A stretch of 64,000 nt of DNA from Corallococcus coralloides DSM 2259. GTDB lineage: Bacteria; Myxococcota; Myxococcia; Myxococcales; Myxococcaceae. Under the pieces are notes generated by a model. That model saw nothing but the letters and a program-made list of their open reading frames with translations, was not told the origin of the DNA and made no database searches. Positions 61,058-64,000 of the stretch are shown piece by piece. Every line of letters starts with the position of its first letter. Position 1 is the stretch's first letter. The stretch is from positions 8,902,328 to 8,966,327 of the forward strand of contig NC_017030.1 of the NCBI RefSeq assembly GCF_000255295.1, in the 5' to 3' direction. Both the position numbers and the translations under genes were made by a program.

Positions 61058-62212
61058 TCAGCTCGCACGCGCCCACGAGACGACGTGCAGCGTGTTGCCG
61101 TCATCCGTGGGCTTCGTCTCGTGGAGCGTCATCGAGAGGGCTCCCGTCGCCGCGTCGCGCGTGTGGTGCACGATGAGCGAGTGGACGGGCAGCCCCGGCA
61201 TGGCTTCCGTCAGCCACGCGTAGCCCTCCTCGGGGGTCTTCGCCTCCAGGACGCAGACCGTGGCGTGCCCCGTGAACGCTGCATTGCAGAGCATCTGCAT
61301 GTCCTCCAGCGTGCGCACCTCGTCCGCGAAGACGAGGTCCGGGTCCTGTCGCAGGAACGAACGCAGCGCCTGCGCCAGCGGCAGCTCTCCGCTCACCTTC
61401 ACCACACCGATGGCGCCGCCCGGCCCTCCCTTCGGCTCCTCCACCGCCGCCAGCGCGTGCACGTTGTCGGGCAGCGCATCCATCACCGCGCGCAGGGTCG
61501 TGCTGCGCCCCGTGTTGGATGCGCCCGTGAGCATCACCAACTGGCCGTTGAACAGCGACTTGTCCAGGCGGTTGAAGAGCCCCTTGAGAAACGCCGCGTG
61601 TTCAGCGGACAGCGGAAGGCGGGTGATGCTCGGGTACGCCTGGCGCGTCTCCCGGTCCCTCGCCAGCACCGTGGTCCAGAGGCCCAGTGCGTCATCGCGG
61701 AAGGACACGCGGAACTCGATGTCCGGGTCCGCCGCGCCCACCGGGAAGGACACGTGGCCCCGGTCCGGCATCACCGGATCCGCGCCCCGCTTCGCGTGCG
61801 CCGCCAGCGCCTTCCCCAGCGGCCGGTACAGCTCGTACGCCATGGGCTGACGCACTGGCACCCGCTCGGCGCCCAGCAATCCCACCGTGCCCGGCGTGTC
61901 CTTCTCGATGAAGAACAGCGTGATGCCCGCGTTGATCACCCGGCCGCCGGTCTCCGCTCGGGCTTCGTCACCGTCCGCGTCTTCGTCCTCGTCCGCGACG
62001 CTGTCCGAGTCATCCGCCGCCCAGACGGAGAACATCGCAGTGCCCGTCCGGCCCGCGACGTCGAAGAGGGCCGCCGCCAAGGTTTCCGGCGTCTTCGGCG
62101 AGGCCACGGCTCCGGACGGCGCCCGGCCCGCCTCCCCCAGCTTCTGGAGCAGGCTGGCGAACACGGCGTCCGGCGTGGCGGGGGCTTCGGACTTCGGGCT
62201 CGGCGTCGTCAT
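61058..62212 (-). CDS. degenerate PilT/GspE-type secretion ATPase
   Basis: 384 residues from ATG 62212 (ATG 62230 possible). The C-terminal part follows the PilT/GspE plan: MLTGASNTGRSTTLRAVMDAL (Walker A near residue 225-236), SFLRQDPDLVFADEVRTLEDMQMLCNAAFTGHATVCVL. Key changes: Walker A Lys is Arg (GRS), and the usual GExRD is ADEVRT. The N-terminal 200 residues are acidic and unusual. Probably a regulatory relative of type IV pilus motors rather than an active one. It is flanked by the Imm21 and Imm11 genes. Confidence 0.82.
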   Translation of the reverse strand: MTTPSPKSEAPATPDAVFASLLQKLGEAGRAPSGAVASPKTPETLAAALFDVAGRTGTAMFSVWAADDSDSVADEDEDADGDEARAETGGRVINAGITLFFIEKDTPGTVGLLGAERVPVRQPMAYELYRPLGKALAAHAKRGADPVMPDRGHVSFPVGAADPDIEFRVSFRDDALGLWTTVLARDRETRQAYPSITRLPLSAEHAAFLKGLFNRLDKSLFNGQLVMLTGASNTGRSTTLRAVMDALPDNVHALAAVEEPKGGPGGAIGVVKVSGELPLAQALRSFLRQDPDLVFADEVRTLEDMQMLCNAAFTGHATVCVLEAKTPEEGYAWLTEAMPGLPVHSLIVHHTRDAATGALSMTLHETKPTDDGNTLHVVSWARAS

Positions 62213-62380
62213 GGGCGCGGACCATGGCATGGCCCGTCGCAGCCCGGCCACGGGGGAAACGGCCCCCGGAAAGCCCCCTTCTCCTTGGAAACCGGTACGG
62301 CTGCCGGCCTGCCTTGAGAACAGGCGAGGAAGCCCCACAGAGGGGCTCCCCTCCAGCAGGCGCTTGGGTAACATCGCTTG

Positions 62381-63226
62381 ATGTTCAGGCGTCTCACCAA
62401 CGCGCTGCGACGGCTGTGGCTCCGCCCCTCCGAAAGCAGCCCCTCGGACCGGCAGCAGAGCCTGCCCGGCGGTACCGAACCCACCGTCGCTACGCCCCGG
62501 CGCTCGCGCGCGTCGGTCGCGGAGGAGGCCTCGTCTCCGGCCCGCACCAGCCGCCCGCGCCGCCCGGCCGTCCGCATCGTCGCGCACGGGGCCGCCCCGC
62601 ACGTCAGCAACCGCAAGACGTCCCGCCGCGCCAGCGCCACCACCCCGCGCTTCTACGACCTGCACGACGACTTCCGCGCCCCCAACCGCTGGGAACCCGG
62701 CGACCCGCTGGACCTGAAGGACAAGGAGGTGGGCGACGTGTGGATGTTCACCGCCGGGCGCCCCGTGGATCCGCCCGGCCCCCTCCACATCCCCAACGAG
62801 CTGAGGGCCGCCCCGCTGGACTTCAGCCTCGCTGGCGCCGGCCTCACCCCCGTGGTGCACCCGCGCGTCGCCGCCGTGTTCGCGCGCCTGGCGCCGGAGG
62901 ACGTGCAGCTCATCCCCGTGGACATCGAGGGACAGCGGGAGCCGTACTTCCTCGTCGTCGCCACGCGCCTCATCCGCTGCGTGGACGAAGCCGCCTGCCT
63001 GGAGGTCCTCCGCTACGGCCCCGGCGATGGCGTTCCCGCGCGCGTGGGCCAGTACCGCTCCGTGCGGGGCCTGCGAATCGACCCCGCCCAGGTGGGCCGC
63101 GCCCGCGTGTTCCGCCCCTGGGGCTGGCCCGTCACCCTCGTCGTCTCCGAGGTCGTGAAGGAGGCCCTGGAGAAGGAAGGCGTCACGGGCGCGCGCTTCA
63201 CGCCCGTGACGGACACCCGGCACTGA
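62381..63226 (+). CDS. Imm11 family immunity protein with Arg-rich N-terminal extension
   Basis: 281 residues. The C-terminal 150 residues carry the myxobacterial Imm11 (PF07791) pattern: VHPRVAAVFARLAPEDVQLIPVDIEGQREPYFLVVATRLIRCVDEAAC, GQYRSVRGLRIDPAQVGRARVFRPWGWPVTLVVSEVVKEALEKEGVTG. The first 90 residues are a Ser/Arg/Pro-rich extension that is not typical of the family. No AHH or other toxin gene is next to it. ATG 62381 follows a TTG at 62378; no good ribosome site. Divergent from the PilT-like gene. Confidence 0.82.
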   Translation: MFRRLTNALRRLWLRPSESSPSDRQQSLPGGTEPTVATPRRSRASVAEEASSPARTSRPRRPAVRIVAHGAAPHVSNRKTSRRASATTPRFYDLHDDFRAPNRWEPGDPLDLKDKEVGDVWMFTAGRPVDPPGPLHIPNELRAAPLDFSLAGAGLTPVVHPRVAAVFARLAPEDVQLIPVDIEGQREPYFLVVATRLIRCVDEAACLEVLRYGPGDGVPARVGQYRSVRGLRIDPAQVGRARVFRPWGWPVTLVVSEVVKEALEKEGVTGARFTPVTDTRH

Positions 63227-63245
63227 CAAGCTCCGGAGCCTTGGG

Positions 63246-64000
63246 CTACTCCTTCTCGATGTCCCGGTCCCACAGCTGCACGCGGCCGTAGTCCGCGGAC
63301 AGCCGGCGCACCATCTCCGCCGCCAGCGCCACCGAGCGGTGCTTGCCGCCCGTGCACCCCAGCGCCACCGTGAGGTACGCCTTGCCCTCCTTCTGGTAGC
63401 GGGGGAACAGGAACCGGCAGAGGTCCACGACCTTCTCGAGGAACGCTTGCGTCTCCTCGCGCTCCAGCACGTACCCGGACACCTTCGGGTTCTTGCCCGT
63501 GAGCCCCTTGAGCTCCGGCACGAAGTACGGGTTCGGCAGGAAGCGCACGTCGAATACCAAATCCGCCTGCGGCGGCACGCCGTACCGGTAGCCGAAGGAC
63601 ATGATGGACAGGCTGGGCCCCGTCGTGGGCTCCGGGCTGAAGCGCCCCTGCACCATGCGCTTCAGGTCGTGCACGTTCAGCGCCGACGAGTCGATGACCT
63701 GATCCGCCAGCTCCCGCAGGTCCTTCAGCGCCTCGCGCTCCCGGTGGATGCCCTCCGCCACCGTGCCCTCGGGGGCCAGCGGGTGGCGGCGGCGCGTCTC
63801 GCTGAAGCGGCGCATGAGGCTGTCGTCGCTGGCGTCCAGGAAGAGCACGTCCACCTGGTGGCCCGCGCGGCGCACCTCCGCGAGCACGCGGGGCGCGTCC
63901 TTGAGGAAGACGCCCTCGCGCGCGTCGATGACCAGCGCCATGCGCTCGATGTTGCCGCCTCCCGCCAGCTCCGTGAGCTTGGGCAGGAGGAGCACCGGCA
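63246..64000 (-). CDS. rapZ: RapZ family protein (N-terminus outside window)
   Basis: About 250 residues visible of a family length near 285. The P-loop at the N-terminus is cut off. Visible blocks: LALVIDAREG-type segment, VLFLDASDDSLMRRFSETRRRHPL (near the start of the visible part), SFGYRYGVPPQADLVFDVRFLPNPYFVPELKGLTGKN, and the C-terminal VALGCTGGKHRSVALAAEMV with the conserved GCTGGxHRS. RapZ members bind small RNAs or metabolites, and in many bacteria the gene is linked to PTS and HPr kinase genes, as may be the case here. Confidence 0.93.
   Translation of the reverse strand, partial: PVLLLPKLTELAGGGNIERMALVIDAREGVFLKDAPRVLAEVRRAGHQVDVLFLDASDDSLMRRFSETRRRHPLAPEGTVAEGIHREREALKDLRELADQVIDSSALNVHDLKRMVQGRFSPEPTTGPSLSIMSFGYRYGVPPQADLVFDVRFLPNPYFVPELKGLTGKNPKVSGYVLEREETQAFLEKVVDLCRFLFPRYQKEGKAYLTVALGCTGGKHRSVALAAEMVRRLSADYGRVQLWDRDIEKE

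Overview
The window is GC-rich throughout, with G or C in most third codon positions. Several features point to the Myxococcaceae (a Myxococcus, Corallococcus or Pyxidicoccus relative): a kinase fused to PilZ-like and J-like domains, an MXAN_6521-like lipoprotein, a mannose-type PTS in a delta-proteobacterial context, and Imm11/Imm21 immunity genes. This assignment rests on family knowledge and was not checked by alignment. I see no rRNA, no complete tRNA, no CRISPR array and no intact insertion sequence.

Layout. 1-2.8 kb: a MoxR-type ATPase operon (minus strand). 2.9-4.7 kb: a two-gene ATPase plus TOPRIM-like module of visibly lower GC, a candidate anti-phage system. 4.7-10.4 kb: an aldo/keto reductase, exbB-exbD-tonB, and a marR gene divergent from a tolC-like gene, with a near-perfect palindromic operator between them. 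10.4-13.5 kb: a Rieske oxygenase, a DUF547 protein and a BNR-repeat protein. 13.6-19.9 kb (minus): sugar and polysaccharide precursor genes (ROK kinase, phosphomannomutase/phosphoglucomutase, mannose-1-P guanylyltransferase) around a multidomain kinase-like regulator. 20.5-24.7 kb: a tandem-SGNH protein and an MBOAT acyltransferase, probably a polysaccharide O-acylation pair. 24.75-26.5 kb: a lower-GC patch with a lipoprotein carrying a JAMM-like motif and two convergent paralogous secreted proteins. 26.5-33.7 kb: a serine hydrolase, an NtrYX-like two-component pair, an Omp85 barrel protein and a small secreted protein. 33.8-35.0 kb: a frameshifted DUF1016/YhcG nuclease.

35-43 kb: a methyltransferase, a NUDIX hydrolase and uppP in one minus-strand run, then ychJ, two related GspG-like pseudopilins, a trehalose-synthase-type glycosyltransferase, a formyltransferase and metK. 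43.3-50.2 kb (plus): probable envelope lipid handling (MlaC-like protein, PF10136 membrane protein, MMPL/RND exporter, lipoprotein) and an MgtC-like protein. 50.2-55.3 kb (minus): a PRC-barrel-like protein and a complete mannose-family phosphotransferase system in the order IIA-IIB-IIC-IID-HPr-EI. 55.7-60.1 kb: an NAD-kinase-like protein and an SPFH protein, divergent from a MshEN/zinc-ribbon/TPR protein and a methyltransferase. 60.1-63.2 kb: two polymorphic-toxin immunity-type genes (Imm21, Imm11) and an unknown small gene around a degenerate PilT/GspE-type ATPase. The window ends inside rapZ, whose family is often linked to PTS genes.

The accessory patches (2.9-4.7, 24.7-26.5, 33.8-35.0 and 60.1-61.0 kb) share lower GC and conflict-type genes. 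They are the best places to look for new biology.
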